Positions 16,202 through 25,519 are shown, counted from the stretch's first letter. The stretch is 64,000 bases of DNA from Alteribacillus iranensis (GCF_900113025.1 NZ_FONT01000001.1:310001-374000); one strand, 5' to 3'. Program-made: numbers and translations. Notes: generated by a model not told the origin, from the letters alone.

Positions 16202-17185
16202 ATGGTTAAAGAATCTGTTATCATCATCGGGGCAGGTCCGTGCGGATTAGCAGCAGGACTTGCCCTTCAGAAGGAAGGCATACATCCGCTGCTCATTGAA
16301 AAAGGAAATGTCGTTCATACTATTTTCCGGTATCCTCCTCATCAAACGTTTTTCAGTTCTAGCGAGAAACTAGAGATTGGGGAGTATCCTTTTCCGACAA
16401 TAGAAAGAAAACCGAAAAGACACGAGGCACTTGTTTATTACCGTCGAGTGGCGGAAAGAAGCCAGCTTCGCATACAATCTTATGAGGAAGTTCATACGGT
16501 AGAAAAATCGAAGGAAGGGTTTCACGTAGTTTCCTCGACTTATGATGGGCAAAAGAAAGAATACATAGCAGACTATATTGTGGTTGCTACCGGTTATTAT
16601 GATAACCCTAATTACATGAACATTGAAGGGGAAGAACTAGGACATGTCTTCCATTATTTCAAGGAAAGTCATCCCTTCTTCCGTAAAAAAGTCACGGTAA
16701 TTGGAGGCAAAAACTCAGCCGTTGACGCTGCACTCGCTCTAGAACAAGCCGGTGCGGAAGTGACAGTGCTGTATCGAGGGAGTGAGTTTTCGAAAGCGGT
16801 GAAACCATGGATTCTCCCCGATTTTTACTCGTTAGTACGCCAAGGGATTGTCGACATGCATTATGAAGCCGAAGTACAAAAAATAACCCCCTCTCACGTC
16901 CATTATGTGAAAGAGGGAGTAGAACACTCGGTGGAAGCAGATTTTGTATTTGCTATGACAGGATATCATCCCGACCATACGCTTCTGAAGAAAATGGGGG
17001 TCGCCATCGAAAAAGATAGCGGACGTCCCATTCATGACAAAAAAACAATGGAATCTAATATTGATGATTTATTTATAGCTGGCGTGATAGCGGCAGGAAA
17101 TGAAGCGAATGAGATATTTATAGAAAACGGTCGCTTTCATGGTGGTCGTATTGCTAAGACAATAGCCGCTAGAATAAAAAATTAA
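16202..17185 (+). CDS. ypdA: Bacillithiol disulfide reductase YpdA
   Basis: 327 residues. FAD/NAD(P)H oxidoreductase: N-terminal VIIIGAGPCGLAAGLAL dinucleotide fold, VTVIGGKNSAVDAALALE second nucleotide-binding fold, and a C-terminal DDLFIAGVIAAGNEANEIF. The conserved Cys in GAGPCG is the proposed redox-active residue of YpdA, which reduces bacillithiol disulfide. The gene marks an organism using bacillithiol. AAGGAG ten bases upstream. Its stop codon directly abuts the ansA stop on the other strand, with no spacer. Confidence 0.93.
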   Translation: MVKESVIIIGAGPCGLAAGLALQKEGIHPLLIEKGNVVHTIFRYPPHQTFFSSSEKLEIGEYPFPTIERKPKRHEALVYYRRVAERSQLRIQSYEEVHTVEKSKEGFHVVSSTYDGQKKEYIADYIVVATGYYDNPNYMNIEGEELGHVFHYFKESHPFFRKKVTVIGGKNSAVDAALALEQAGAEVTVLYRGSEFSKAVKPWILPDFYSLVRQGIVDMHYEAEVQKITPSHVHYVKEGVEHSVEADFVFAMTGYHPDHTLLKKMGVAIEKDSGRPIHDKKTMESNIDDLFIAGVIAAGNEANEIFIENGRFHGGRIAKTIAARIKN

Positions 17186-18166
17186 TTAGAAATCTCGCAT
17201 GATATATTGAATCTCGTCTGTGGCTGCCCCGCTTTCTAGGGCAGCCATTATTATTAACCGTGCTTTCACTCCATTCAAGCTGCCACATAGTATGACACCG
17301 AGATCTTCTAAATATTTTCCTCCTCCTTCGTAACTATAAATCGGTTGTACCGCTCCGCTCGGACAACGGGATGCTAACGTGACCGGTATGTCTCGCTCGA
17401 TGAACGCTCGAATGTCATTTGTTAACGCAGGGGGAACGTTTCCCGCTCCCATGGCTTCCAGCACTAAGCCGTCGATCGGCTGGGAAAGGAAATATTGAAG
17501 AATAGCAGGGTCCATTCCGCTATACGTTTTAAGTAATGGAACCGTTTTATTCAAACGTGTAACGGTAAATAATGACTTCGTTTGATGAGGCGGATGGTGA
17601 AAGATCACAGAATTGTTCCGAATCGCGCCCACCGGACCAGAATTGGGACTCGAAAAAGCGGCCAGATTGGTAGTGTGCGTCTTCGTCACTTCACGGGCTT
17701 CATGAATTTCATCATTCATCACAGCAAGGACCCCTCGACCTCTTGAAGCATCAGATAGGGCTGTTCGGAGGGCTGATATAAAATTATGAGGACCGTCAGA
17801 GATCAGCTCATTGCTCGATCTCATGGCGCCCGTGATAACAATAGGGGTATCTCGGTCAGCATGTAATAAGTCCAGTACGAATGCTGTCTCTTCTAACGTA
17901 TCCGTGCCGTGAGTAATAACTGCCCCATACGCATTTGTTTCCTTCATTCGCTTTGATAAGAAATGATAGAGCTCAACCATGTGAGCAGGAGTCATATGAG
18001 GTGAAGGGATACCGAGAAAATGTTCTGTAATGACGTCAATCCCTTCAGGCAAAGAATGATCCCAGGCAGAAAGCGGATTGGCAGCACTGAGAGACACACC
18101 GCCTGTTTGTTGGTTTTTTTGCATGGCGATTGTACCACCTGTATGAATGACTAAGATTGTTTTCAT
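17186..18166 (-). CDS. ansA: L-asparaginase, type I
   Basis: 326 residues. Hydrolyses asparagine to aspartate and ammonia. Both threonine-containing signatures are present: IHTGGTIA at residues 7-14 and ITHGTDTLEETA near 85-96, plus the downstream lysine motif TGAMRSS. No signal peptide, so cytoplasmic type. AGAGGA precedes the ATG. In B. subtilis ansA is followed by ansB under AnsR; here neither is adjacent. Convergent with ypdA. Confidence 0.94.
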   Translation of the reverse strand: MKTILVIHTGGTIAMQKNQQTGGVSLSAANPLSAWDHSLPEGIDVITEHFLGIPSPHMTPAHMVELYHFLSKRMKETNAYGAVITHGTDTLEETAFVLDLLHADRDTPIVITGAMRSSNELISDGPHNFISALRTALSDASRGRGVLAVMNDEIHEAREVTKTHTTNLAAFSSPNSGPVGAIRNNSVIFHHPPHQTKSLFTVTRLNKTVPLLKTYSGMDPAILQYFLSQPIDGLVLEAMGAGNVPPALTNDIRAFIERDIPVTLASRCPSGAVQPIYSYEGGGKYLEDLGVILCGSLNGVKARLIIMAALESGAATDEIQYIMRDF

Positions 18167-18213
18167 CGTTTTGCATCCTCTCTTTTAGGTAATACTATTT
18201 TTTAAAAGGTAAA

Positions 18214-18344
18214 AAGCATTCATGGAGTGATGTCTAGCTCCAGCTCCTAGTCGCTCGGGGTCGCTTCAACCCTACTCTTGGCGGCAAGCCTCCTCGGCGG
18301 GTCTCCAGCGCTTGTCGCCGATAGGCGGGCGCCTTGCGCTTTTC
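18214..18344 (+). repeat. TCTAGCTTCAGGCGCC-family repeat, copy 1
   Basis: About 130 bp starting near GCATTCATGGAGTGATGTCT and ending GCGCCTTGCGCTTTTC. It is about 90 percent identical by eye to 44125-44255 and matches 62863-63001 in reverse. The inverted ends (CTAGCT.CAGC.CC and GGCGCCTTGCGCTTTTC) fold on each other. Confidence 0.85.
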
Positions 18345-18493
18345 TTGTGCAGGGATAAGCCGGTGTATGTACATTGTTTTACACATAGCGTATCATTTGG
18401 TATTATAACCATCCATCCCAAAAGTCTTTAAAATGATGAAATATTTATATGTAATAACATCTATTGTAGTTTGGAAAAGAAAGGATGACATCC

Positions 18494-18661
18494 ATGGCTG
18501 CTGAAACTACGCGCTACCGCGTGATTGTCCGCTGTCCGAAATGCGGGGAAAAATACATTCTTCGCGGCCGTACGAATGAAAAAGGCGAGCTGGAAACAGG
18601 TTTTAAACGATGTGTATGTGGAAATGAGTCGACCCTCAACATTGATTCCACTCCGGAATAA
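18494..18661 (+). CDS. Small zinc-ribbon protein (55 aa), function unknown
   Basis: ATG 18494 encodes MAAETTRYRVIVRCPKCGEK and ends ESTLNIDSTPE. CPKCG and the later CVCG pair form a probable zinc ribbon. AAAGGA lies upstream. Similar small zinc-ribbon proteins occur in other Bacilli, but I cannot assign a name. Codon use and GC content fit a real gene. It is read just ahead of the S-box promoter, and no terminator separates them. Confidence 0.65.
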   Translation: MAAETTRYRVIVRCPKCGEKYILRGRTNEKGELETGFKRCVCGNESTLNIDSTPE

Positions 18662-18666
18662 GGGGT

Positions 18667-18695
18667 TTGCAAATATTCATCACATGGTGTAATCT
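18667..18695 (+). promoter_or_regulatory. Sigma-A promoter of the methionine operon
   Basis: TTGCAA (18667-18672), 17-bp spacer, TAATCT (18690-18695), placing the start about 20 nt before the SAM riboswitch. Confidence 0.65.
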
Positions 18696-18720
18696 AATAT
18701 TCAGAACTGAATACGTAGGA

Positions 18721-18835
18721 TCTTCTTATCAAGAGAGATGGAGGGACAGGCCCGATGAAGTCTCAGCAACCAGCCTTATCAGGCCCGGTGCTAATTCCGT
18801 CAGGCAGTATGCTGTCTGGGAGATAAGAGGAAGCG
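18721..18835 (+). promoter_or_regulatory. SAM-I riboswitch (S-box)
   Basis: All core S-box blocks are present in order: CTTATCAAGAGAGATGGAGG, GACAGGCCCGATGAAG, TCTCAGCAACC, GGTGCTAATTCC and the closing GATAAGAGGAAG that pairs with the first strand (P1). S-adenosylmethionine binding stabilises P1 and favours the downstream terminator, so the metI-yitJ-metH operon is shut off when SAM is abundant. Confidence 0.97.
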
Positions 18836-18845
18836 TTCTTTTATA

Positions 18846-18885
18846 AACAGGCCTTCTTCTTATCAGGGGGGCCTGTTTTTTTTAT
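18846..18885 (+). terminator. S-box expression-platform terminator
   Basis: AACAGGCC/GGCCTGTT stem followed by eight or more T. Its loop contains CTTCTTATC, a copy of the P1 5' strand, which can pair with GATAAGAGGAAG as the antiterminator. Confidence 0.92.
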
Positions 18886-18911
18886 TAGAGAAGTATTCGT
18901 CGTATACCAGT

Positions 18912-18975
18912 GAGCCTCAACACCTTCTGCGTAACCCAACGCAGCAATCAGCATGCCCTGTGTAAGCCAGGGTGT
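18912..18975 (+). repeat. Short-hairpin module repeat within the metI leader
   Basis: Contains CTGCGTAACCCAACGCAG and CATGCCCTGTGTAAGCCAGG, of the same design as the arrays at 55545-55735 and 56095-56275 (short stem, TCCT-like loop, AACGCAGAAGTCA-like linker). It lies in the untranslated region between the S-box terminator and metI. Confidence 0.55.
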
Positions 18976-19051
18976 TTAACCGATTCATACGAAGAAATCT
19001 CGGAGTAAGAAATAGAAACAGCTTAGATGTCGTTAGAAAGAGGTGTTTAAG

Positions 19052-20155
19052 ATGAGTCATGAGTCTCATATGGAAACGAACTTAGCACAGATTGGCAACA
19101 GACAAGACGATAAAACAGGAGCTGTCAATGCTCCCATCTATATGTCCACTGCTTATCGTCATGGAGGTATTGGAGAAACCACAGGGTATGATTATTCTCG
19201 TACAAAAAACCCTACACGCGATGTACTCGAAAATGCCATTGCCCGATTAGAAGGCGGAACACAAGGATTTGCTTTCAGTTCTGGCATGGCGGCGATCCAA
19301 ACACTTTTTTCTTTGTTTCAACCAGGAGATGAAATCATTGCTTCTTTAGACTTGTATGGCGGTACGTACCGATTGTTTGAACAAAATTGGAAACAGTGGG
19401 GATTGTCGATACAATACTGTGATCCTAGAGACATGGAAAAGTTAAAGGCTTGTAAAAGCTCACGCACCAAAGCTTTGTTTATTGAGACACCAACAAATCC
19501 ATTAATGCAGGAAGTGAACATAGAAGAACTTTCTCAATTTGCAAAGGAAGAAGGCCTCTTGTTTGTTGTTGATAATACTTTCTACACGCCGTATCTGCAA
19601 CAGCCTTTACGGGAAGGAGCAGATATTGTCGTGCATAGTGCTTCTAAATATCTCGGAGGTCACAATGATATAATAGCAGGATTAATCGTCGTGAACGATG
19701 ACGAGCTTGGGAAAAGGATAGAAAGCCATCAAAATGGAATGGGAGCCATTCTCTCGCCTCATGATTCCTGGCTATTGATGAGAGGAATGAAGACATTGGC
19801 TCTCCGCATGGAAAAGCATACAGAGAACGCCCGAAAAGTGGCAGAGTTTCTGACCAACCATGAAAAAGTAACGGATGTGTTGTACCCTGGAAAAGGTGGA
19901 ATGCTTTCTTTCCTAGTGAAGGATGAAACATGGGTCAATCCTTTCTTAAAAGGGCTTCAGTTGATCACTTTTGCGGAAAGCTTAGGGGGCGTGGAAAGCT
20001 TTATCACTTATCCCGCTACTCAAACCCACGCTGATGTCCCTGAAGAGGTACGGATAGCAAATGGCGTTTCGAACAATCTGCTTCGTTTTTCCGTAGGCAT
20101 TGAGCATGCAGATGATTTAATAGCGGATCTTGACGGTGCGTTACAACGTTTGTAA
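19052..20155 (+). CDS. metI: Cystathionine gamma-synthase / O-acetylhomoserine thiolyase
   Basis: 367-residue PLP enzyme of the Cys/Met metabolism family, closely resembling B. subtilis MetI throughout. It condenses O-acetylhomoserine with cysteine (or sulfide). Visible are YDYSRTKNPTRD, AFSSGMAAIQTLFSLF, ETPTNPLMQE, VVDNTFYTPYLQ and VHSASKYLGGHND, where the lysine binds PLP. The ATG at 19052 has GAGG eight bases upstream; a GTG at 19043 is in frame but lacks spacing. First gene of the S-box operon. metC, its usual partner in B. subtilis, is absent; yitJ follows after 32 bp. Confidence 0.95.
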   Translation: MSHESHMETNLAQIGNRQDDKTGAVNAPIYMSTAYRHGGIGETTGYDYSRTKNPTRDVLENAIARLEGGTQGFAFSSGMAAIQTLFSLFQPGDEIIASLDLYGGTYRLFEQNWKQWGLSIQYCDPRDMEKLKACKSSRTKALFIETPTNPLMQEVNIEELSQFAKEEGLLFVVDNTFYTPYLQQPLREGADIVVHSASKYLGGHNDIIAGLIVVNDDELGKRIESHQNGMGAILSPHDSWLLMRGMKTLALRMEKHTENARKVAEFLTNHEKVTDVLYPGKGGMLSFLVKDETWVNPFLKGLQLITFAESLGGVESFITYPATQTHADVPEEVRIANGVSNNLLRFSVGIEHADDLIADLDGALQRL

Positions 20156-20187
20156 GTAACATTTCCAAAAATGAAAGGATGGCCAGG

Positions 20188-22017
20188 GTGAATATCTTAT
20201 CTGAATTAAACGAGCGCATACTAGTTGGAGACGGGGCTATCGGTACGTTCTTGTATGAACAAGGCTACAAAGAATCTTTTGAAGCGATGAACCTTACGTC
20301 CCCTGATATTATTCAGTCGGTGCATGAACAATATGTACAGGCGGGGGCTGATATCATTCAGTCTAACACGTATGCCGCGAACCGAATAAAACTTGAAAAA
20401 TACGGATTAGAAGATAAAGTATCTCTTATTAACAGAGAAGGAGTTAAAATAGCGAAACAGGCTGCTCGGCCAGGTACGTTTGTGTTAGCGACGATCGGAG
20501 GAGTCCGGGGAGTCCAGCGGTTGGACATGACGGAGAGCGATATACGTGAGGCATTGGAAGAACAAGCAACAGCACTCCTTGAAGAAAACCCTGACGGCAT
20601 CATGCTTGAAACATTTTATGATGTAAAAGAAGCAGAAGCAACGGTTGAAATGGTGAGGAGCTTGACTACCTTGCCAATCATAGCTCAGCTTGCACTCGGT
20701 GAAATAGGCGTGATGCACGGCGGGACTCCTGTAACAGAGGCCTTCGATACATTAGAAAAAGCTGGCGCTGATGTCGTCGGAGTTAATTGCAGAATGGGGC
20801 CTTATCATATCATCCGATCATTGGAGGGTGTCTCTTTAAACGAACAAAGAGTGTTATCTGCCTATCCGAATGCGAGTATGCCTGCTTTTGATGACGGGCG
20901 CGTTATTTTCCAATCGAATCCGGATTACTTTTACGAGAAAGCAAAGGAGTTACGAGAGCAAGGCGTTCGCTTAATCGGTGGCTGTTGCGGCACGACACCG
21001 GAACATATTCATGCTATCTCTCGAGCAGTGAAAGGGTCTTCTCCTTTGAAGAAAAAGGCCGTTGTAACAGAGCACCCTCCAGAAAAGGAAGCCACAAACG
21101 GCTCTTCACTCACAAGGCTAGATGACCTGGTGAAACAAGAGCCAACAGTAATAGTTGAATTGGACCCTCCAAAAAAACTGGGAACGGATAGATTTCTGGA
21201 AGGGGCAAAAAAGCTGCACGAGAGTGGTGCCGCTGCTGTTACAATGGCAGACAATTCATTAGCTTCCCCGAGAGTTGATAACGTAGCAATGGGAGCCTTG
21301 ATGAAAACAAAAACGCAAGCCAGGCCGCTCTTGCATGTGAACTGCAGGGACCGAAATTTAATCGGCTTACAGTCTCACTTGTTAGGTATTCATGCTCTCG
21401 GCATTCAAGACATCTTAGCTATCACCGGTGACCCCACCAAAGTAGGGGATTTTCCTGGAGCAGCGTCTGTGTATGACGTGAATTCGTTCCATCTTATCTC
21501 CCTTCTGAAAGAAATGAATGAAGGCAGGTCATTTTCCGGAAAGTCGCTTGGTGAAAAAACATCTTTTACTGTCGCAGCAGCATTCAACCCGAATGTGAGA
21601 AACTTAGACCGGGCCGTGAAAAGATTAGAAAAGAAAATCGCATATGGGGCTGATTATTTTATTACGCAGCCGGTTTATGGCAAAGAGCAATTCAAGGAAA
21701 TCTATGAATCTGTAAAACATTTATCAGTGCCTGTCTATATTGGGATTATGCCGCTTGTGAGTGGGCGTAATGCCGAATTTTTACACAATGAAGTACCTGG
21801 AATTACATTGACAGACGAAGTAAGAAGACGAATGGCAGAATGTGGGGAAGACCGGGACAGAGCGAAGCAAGAAGGGATAGCAATCGCTAAATCACTCATT
21901 GATGAAGCAATAAAATACTTTAAAGGAATTTATTTAATTACCCCTTTTCTACACTATGACACGACAGCTGAGCTAACCTCCTACATACGACAAGCCACGA
22001 ATACGATTAATCAGTAA
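20188..22017 (+). CDS. yitJ: Bifunctional homocysteine S-methyltransferase / methylenetetrahydrofolate reductase
   Basis: About 609 residues in two domains. Residues 1-290 form a homocysteine methyltransferase barrel with VGVNCRMGP and GGCCGTTPEHI zinc cysteines. Residues about 310-605 form a methylenetetrahydrofolate reductase (LTRLDDLVKQEPTVIVELDPP, LAITGDPTKVGDFPG, DYFITQPVY). The second domain makes 5-methyltetrahydrofolate, the substrate of MetH encoded next. GTG 20188 has AAAGGA at good spacing; ATG 20179 is an alternative in the same frame. Same fusion as B. subtilis YitJ. Confidence 0.92.
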   Translation: MNILSELNERILVGDGAIGTFLYEQGYKESFEAMNLTSPDIIQSVHEQYVQAGADIIQSNTYAANRIKLEKYGLEDKVSLINREGVKIAKQAARPGTFVLATIGGVRGVQRLDMTESDIREALEEQATALLEENPDGIMLETFYDVKEAEATVEMVRSLTTLPIIAQLALGEIGVMHGGTPVTEAFDTLEKAGADVVGVNCRMGPYHIIRSLEGVSLNEQRVLSAYPNASMPAFDDGRVIFQSNPDYFYEKAKELREQGVRLIGGCCGTTPEHIHAISRAVKGSSPLKKKAVVTEHPPEKEATNGSSLTRLDDLVKQEPTVIVELDPPKKLGTDRFLEGAKKLHESGAAAVTMADNSLASPRVDNVAMGALMKTKTQARPLLHVNCRDRNLIGLQSHLLGIHALGIQDILAITGDPTKVGDFPGAASVYDVNSFHLISLLKEMNEGRSFSGKSLGEKTSFTVAAAFNPNVRNLDRAVKRLEKKIAYGADYFITQPVYGKEQFKEIYESVKHLSVPVYIGIMPLVSGRNAEFLHNEVPGITLTDEVRRRMAECGEDRDRAKQEGIAIAKSLIDEAIKYFKGIYLITPFLHYDTTAELTSYIRQATNTINQ

Positions 22018-22036
22018 CTAACAAGGAAGTGGTAGC

Positions 22037-25000
22037 ATGACAAACGTTTCATTAGAAGAAAGATTGAAGCAGAAAATTCTTATACTTGACGGTGCCATGG
22101 GAACGATGCTCCAAAATGCTGATTTAACGCCAGAAGATTTCGGCGGAGAGCATTATGATGGCTGTAATGAATATTTAAATGTGACAGCCCCTCACGTATT
22201 AGAGAAAATTCATCGCGACTATTTAGAAGCAGGGGCAGATATTATTGAAACCAACACATTTGGGGCCACTAGTATCGTGCTGGCTGATTATGACCTCGAA
22301 GACCATGCTGAGGAATTAAACGTGAAAGCCGCTCAGTTGGCTCGAGAAGCCGCGGACGAATATTCGACCGATGAATGGCCGCGCTATGTTGCAGGTGCGA
22401 TGGGCCCTACCACAAAGTCATTGTCCGTCACAGGAGGCACAACATTTGAAGAATTAACGGATGCTTATGAGGAACAAGCACGAGGATTGATAAAGGGCGG
22501 CGTCGACATCTTTCTGCTTGAAACAAGTCAGGATATGCGTAACGTAAAAGCAGGATATATTGGAATAAAGCGTGCGGAAAAAGAGTGCGGGAAAGAACTG
22601 CCGTTAATGATCTCCGGAACCATTGAACCAATGGGGACCACACTTGCCGGCCAAACGATTGAATCCTTTTATATTTCGATAGAGCATATGAAACCGACTG
22701 TTGTTGGTTTAAACTGTGCGACGGGACCAGAGTTTATGAGAGATCATTTGCGGTCGTTATCCGATTTGGCTACGACATATGTTCATTGTTATCCGAACGC
22801 CGGTCTGCCTGACGAAGAAGGCCATTATCATGAATCCCCTCAGTCGCTGGCTGAAAAATTAAAGTCATTTGGAGAAAAAGGATGGTTGAACGTCGTAGGC
22901 GGATGCTGCGGCACTACTCCCGAACACATAAGAGTAATGAGAAAGACGCTAGAAGAATACAAACCTAGAGTACCGGCTGACTCTCATCCTCATACTGTTT
23001 CTGGAATCGAACCGCTTATCTACAGTGAAGATATGAGACCACTTTTTGTGGGGGAACGAACAAACGTCATTGGTTCGAGGAAATTTAAACGGTTAATTAA
23101 AGAAGGGGCGTTTGAAGAAGCTTCAGAAATAGCGAGAGCCCAAGTGAAAAAAGGCGCACACATTATTGATGTCTGTCTGGCTGATCCTGACAGTGATGAA
23201 AAAGAAGACATGACTAAATTTCTCAGCTATGTCGTGAATAAAGTAAAAGTTCCTTTAATGATTGATTCCACCGATGCGGATGTTATCCATAAAGCTTTAA
23301 CATACAGCCAAGGAAAAGCTATTATTAACTCCATAAATTTAGAAGACGGAGAAGAGCGGTTCGAACAAATTATACCGCTTGTCCAACAATTTGGGGCTGC
23401 TGTCGTCGTTGGGACCATCGATGAAACAGGAATGGCAGTCACAGCTGAACGAAAACTGGAAGTGGCGAAACGGTCGTATGATTTGTTAGTGAACAAATAT
23501 GGGATGGAACCGAAAGATATTATTTTCGATCCGCTCGTTTTTCCGGTAGGAACAGGAGATGAGCAGTATATAGGTTCCGCAGAAGCCACCGTTGAAGGTA
23601 TTCGACTCATCAAGGAGTCACTCCCTGAGTGTCTAACCATACTTGGTGTGAGTAATGTGTCTTTCGGATTGCCACCTGTGGGACGGGAAGTGTTGAACTC
23701 CGCCTACATGTATTATTGCACGAATGCAGGGTTAGACTATGCCATCGTTAATACGGAAAAACTTGAAAGATATGCGAGTATCCCGGAAGAAGAAAAAGAG
23801 CTGTGCCGTAAGTTATTGTTTGAGACTTCAGATGATACGTTAGCAGAGTTTACGGCTCATTATCGTGGAAAGAAACCAGAGAAGAAAAAAGTACAAAAAA
23901 ATCTTTCGTTAGAAGAAAGATTGGCGGAATATATTGTGGAGGGAACAAAAGAGGGTCTCTACAAAGATTTGGATGAGGCTCTTCAAAAATTTGATGACCC
24001 TCTTGATATCATTAATGGACCTTTAATGAATGGAATGGATACAGTAGGGAAATTATTTAACAATAATGAATTGATCGTGGCGGAAGTGCTGCAAAGTGCG
24101 GAAGTGATGAAAGCATCTGTTTCCTTCCTCGAACCGTACATGGAAAAGAAAGAAGATGATGACGGGAAAGGAAAAATCCTTTTAGCGACTGTAAAAGGGG
24201 ACGTCCATGATATCGGGAAAAATTTAGTGGATATTATCTTGTCGAACAATGGATTTAAGATTGTTAATTTAGGAATTAAAGTTACCCCAAATGAATTGAT
24301 TGAAGCCGTAAAGAAAGAGAGACCTCATGCTATTGGATTAAGTGGGCTGTTAGTGAAGTCCGCCCAGCAGATGGTATTGACTGCTCAAGATTTAAGAAAT
24401 CAGGATATTTCTATTCCTATGCTTGTTGGTGGAGCCGCTTTAACGAGAAAGTTTACGGATGAAAAAATTAGCGCAGAATACGATGGAATGGTTCTCTATG
24501 CAAAAGACGCAATGAACGGATTAGATATCGCTAACAAGCTGATTGTATCGGAAGAACGTAAAAAACTCGAAGATGAATTAGCGGCAAAAAGAGAAATGCG
24601 TTTATCACGTCAGCAAAGTGAAAAGGAAGCTGCGCCTGTGAAAGAAGCAAAGAAAGAAGTTCGTTCTTCTGTTTCAACTGAAGTTCCGGTTCAAACACCT
24701 CCAGACTTTAAGAAACGCATACTAAAACATTACAGCGTGAAACACCTTGAGCCTTATATTAATTTACAGATGCTAATGGGGAAACATTTAGGTCTTCAAG
24801 GGAAAGTCAGTCGTCTTTTAGAAGAAAACCAAGAAAAGGCTGTCAAGCTGAAAGAACAAGTGGACCAATTGTTACAACAAGCGAAGCACGAAGGCCTCTT
24901 AGAAGCGCATGGCATGTATCAATTCTTCCCAGCCCAGTCGGAGGGGAATGAAATTATCGTGTACAAAGATGCGGAAAGTAAAGAAGAAGCAGCACGCTTT

Positions 25001-25486
25001 TCTTTCCCTCGTCAACCGCGAGAGCCTCACTTATGTCTCGCAGACTTTTTGCGACCGGTGGACAGCGGTGAAATGGATTATGTCGGTTTTCTTGCGGTCA
25101 CAGCCGGCCAAGGAGTAAGAGAGCTTGCAGAACGTGCGAAAGAAAAAGGAGATTACCTGTTCAGTCATTTAATTCAAGCTACCGCGCTTGAACTCGCGGA
25201 AGGATTCGCCGAAAGAGTCCACCAAATGATGAGAGACGAATGGGGAATCCCTGATTCACCCGATATGACCATGCAGGATAGATTCTCAGCAAAATATCGC
25301 GGAGTAAGAGTATCCTTTGGTTATCCCGCTTGCCCGGACTTAACCGACCAAGAGAAATTATTTAATCTTTTAGAACCAGAGAAAATCGGTATTCACTTAA
25401 CAGAAGGGTATATGATGGAGCCTGAAGCATCCGTAACGGCAATGGTGTTCGCTCATCCCGAAGGCAGATATTTTAGTGTTCTGTAA
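22037..25486 (+). CDS. metH: Cobalamin-dependent methionine synthase
   Basis: 1149 residues with the complete MetH layout: homocysteine domain (VGLNCATGPEFM, GGCCGTTPEHIR zinc site; 1-300), pterin-binding domain (FVGERTNVIGSRKF; about 330-590), cobalamin cap (about 635-720), B12-binding domain with DVHDIGKNLVDI, whose histidine is the lower cobalt ligand, and reactivation domain (about 900-1149) ending with RVSFGYPACPDLTDQ for SAM binding. It methylates homocysteine using 5-methyltetrahydrofolate. B. subtilis lacks it, but this genome makes B12 from salvage (cobQ-pduO at the left edge). AAGGAAGTGG precedes the ATG. Last gene of the S-box operon. Confidence 0.97.
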   Translation: MTNVSLEERLKQKILILDGAMGTMLQNADLTPEDFGGEHYDGCNEYLNVTAPHVLEKIHRDYLEAGADIIETNTFGATSIVLADYDLEDHAEELNVKAAQLAREAADEYSTDEWPRYVAGAMGPTTKSLSVTGGTTFEELTDAYEEQARGLIKGGVDIFLLETSQDMRNVKAGYIGIKRAEKECGKELPLMISGTIEPMGTTLAGQTIESFYISIEHMKPTVVGLNCATGPEFMRDHLRSLSDLATTYVHCYPNAGLPDEEGHYHESPQSLAEKLKSFGEKGWLNVVGGCCGTTPEHIRVMRKTLEEYKPRVPADSHPHTVSGIEPLIYSEDMRPLFVGERTNVIGSRKFKRLIKEGAFEEASEIARAQVKKGAHIIDVCLADPDSDEKEDMTKFLSYVVNKVKVPLMIDSTDADVIHKALTYSQGKAIINSINLEDGEERFEQIIPLVQQFGAAVVVGTIDETGMAVTAERKLEVAKRSYDLLVNKYGMEPKDIIFDPLVFPVGTGDEQYIGSAEATVEGIRLIKESLPECLTILGVSNVSFGLPPVGREVLNSAYMYYCTNAGLDYAIVNTEKLERYASIPEEEKELCRKLLFETSDDTLAEFTAHYRGKKPEKKKVQKNLSLEERLAEYIVEGTKEGLYKDLDEALQKFDDPLDIINGPLMNGMDTVGKLFNNNELIVAEVLQSAEVMKASVSFLEPYMEKKEDDDGKGKILLATVKGDVHDIGKNLVDIILSNNGFKIVNLGIKVTPNELIEAVKKERPHAIGLSGLLVKSAQQMVLTAQDLRNQDISIPMLVGGAALTRKFTDEKISAEYDGMVLYAKDAMNGLDIANKLIVSEERKKLEDELAAKREMRLSRQQSEKEAAPVKEAKKEVRSSVSTEVPVQTPPDFKKRILKHYSVKHLEPYINLQMLMGKHLGLQGKVSRLLEENQEKAVKLKEQVDQLLQQAKHEGLLEAHGMYQFFPAQSEGNEIIVYKDAESKEEAARFSFPRQPREPHLCLADFLRPVDSGEMDYVGFLAVTAGQGVRELAERAKEKGDYLFSHLIQATALELAEGFAERVHQMMRDEWGIPDSPDMTMQDRFSAKYRGVRVSFGYPACPDLTDQEKLFNLLEPEKIGIHLTEGYMMEPEASVTAMVFAHPEGRYFSVL

Positions 25487-25519
25487 AATCAATCCTTAAA
25501 ACTTTAACGTTCTAATCAC

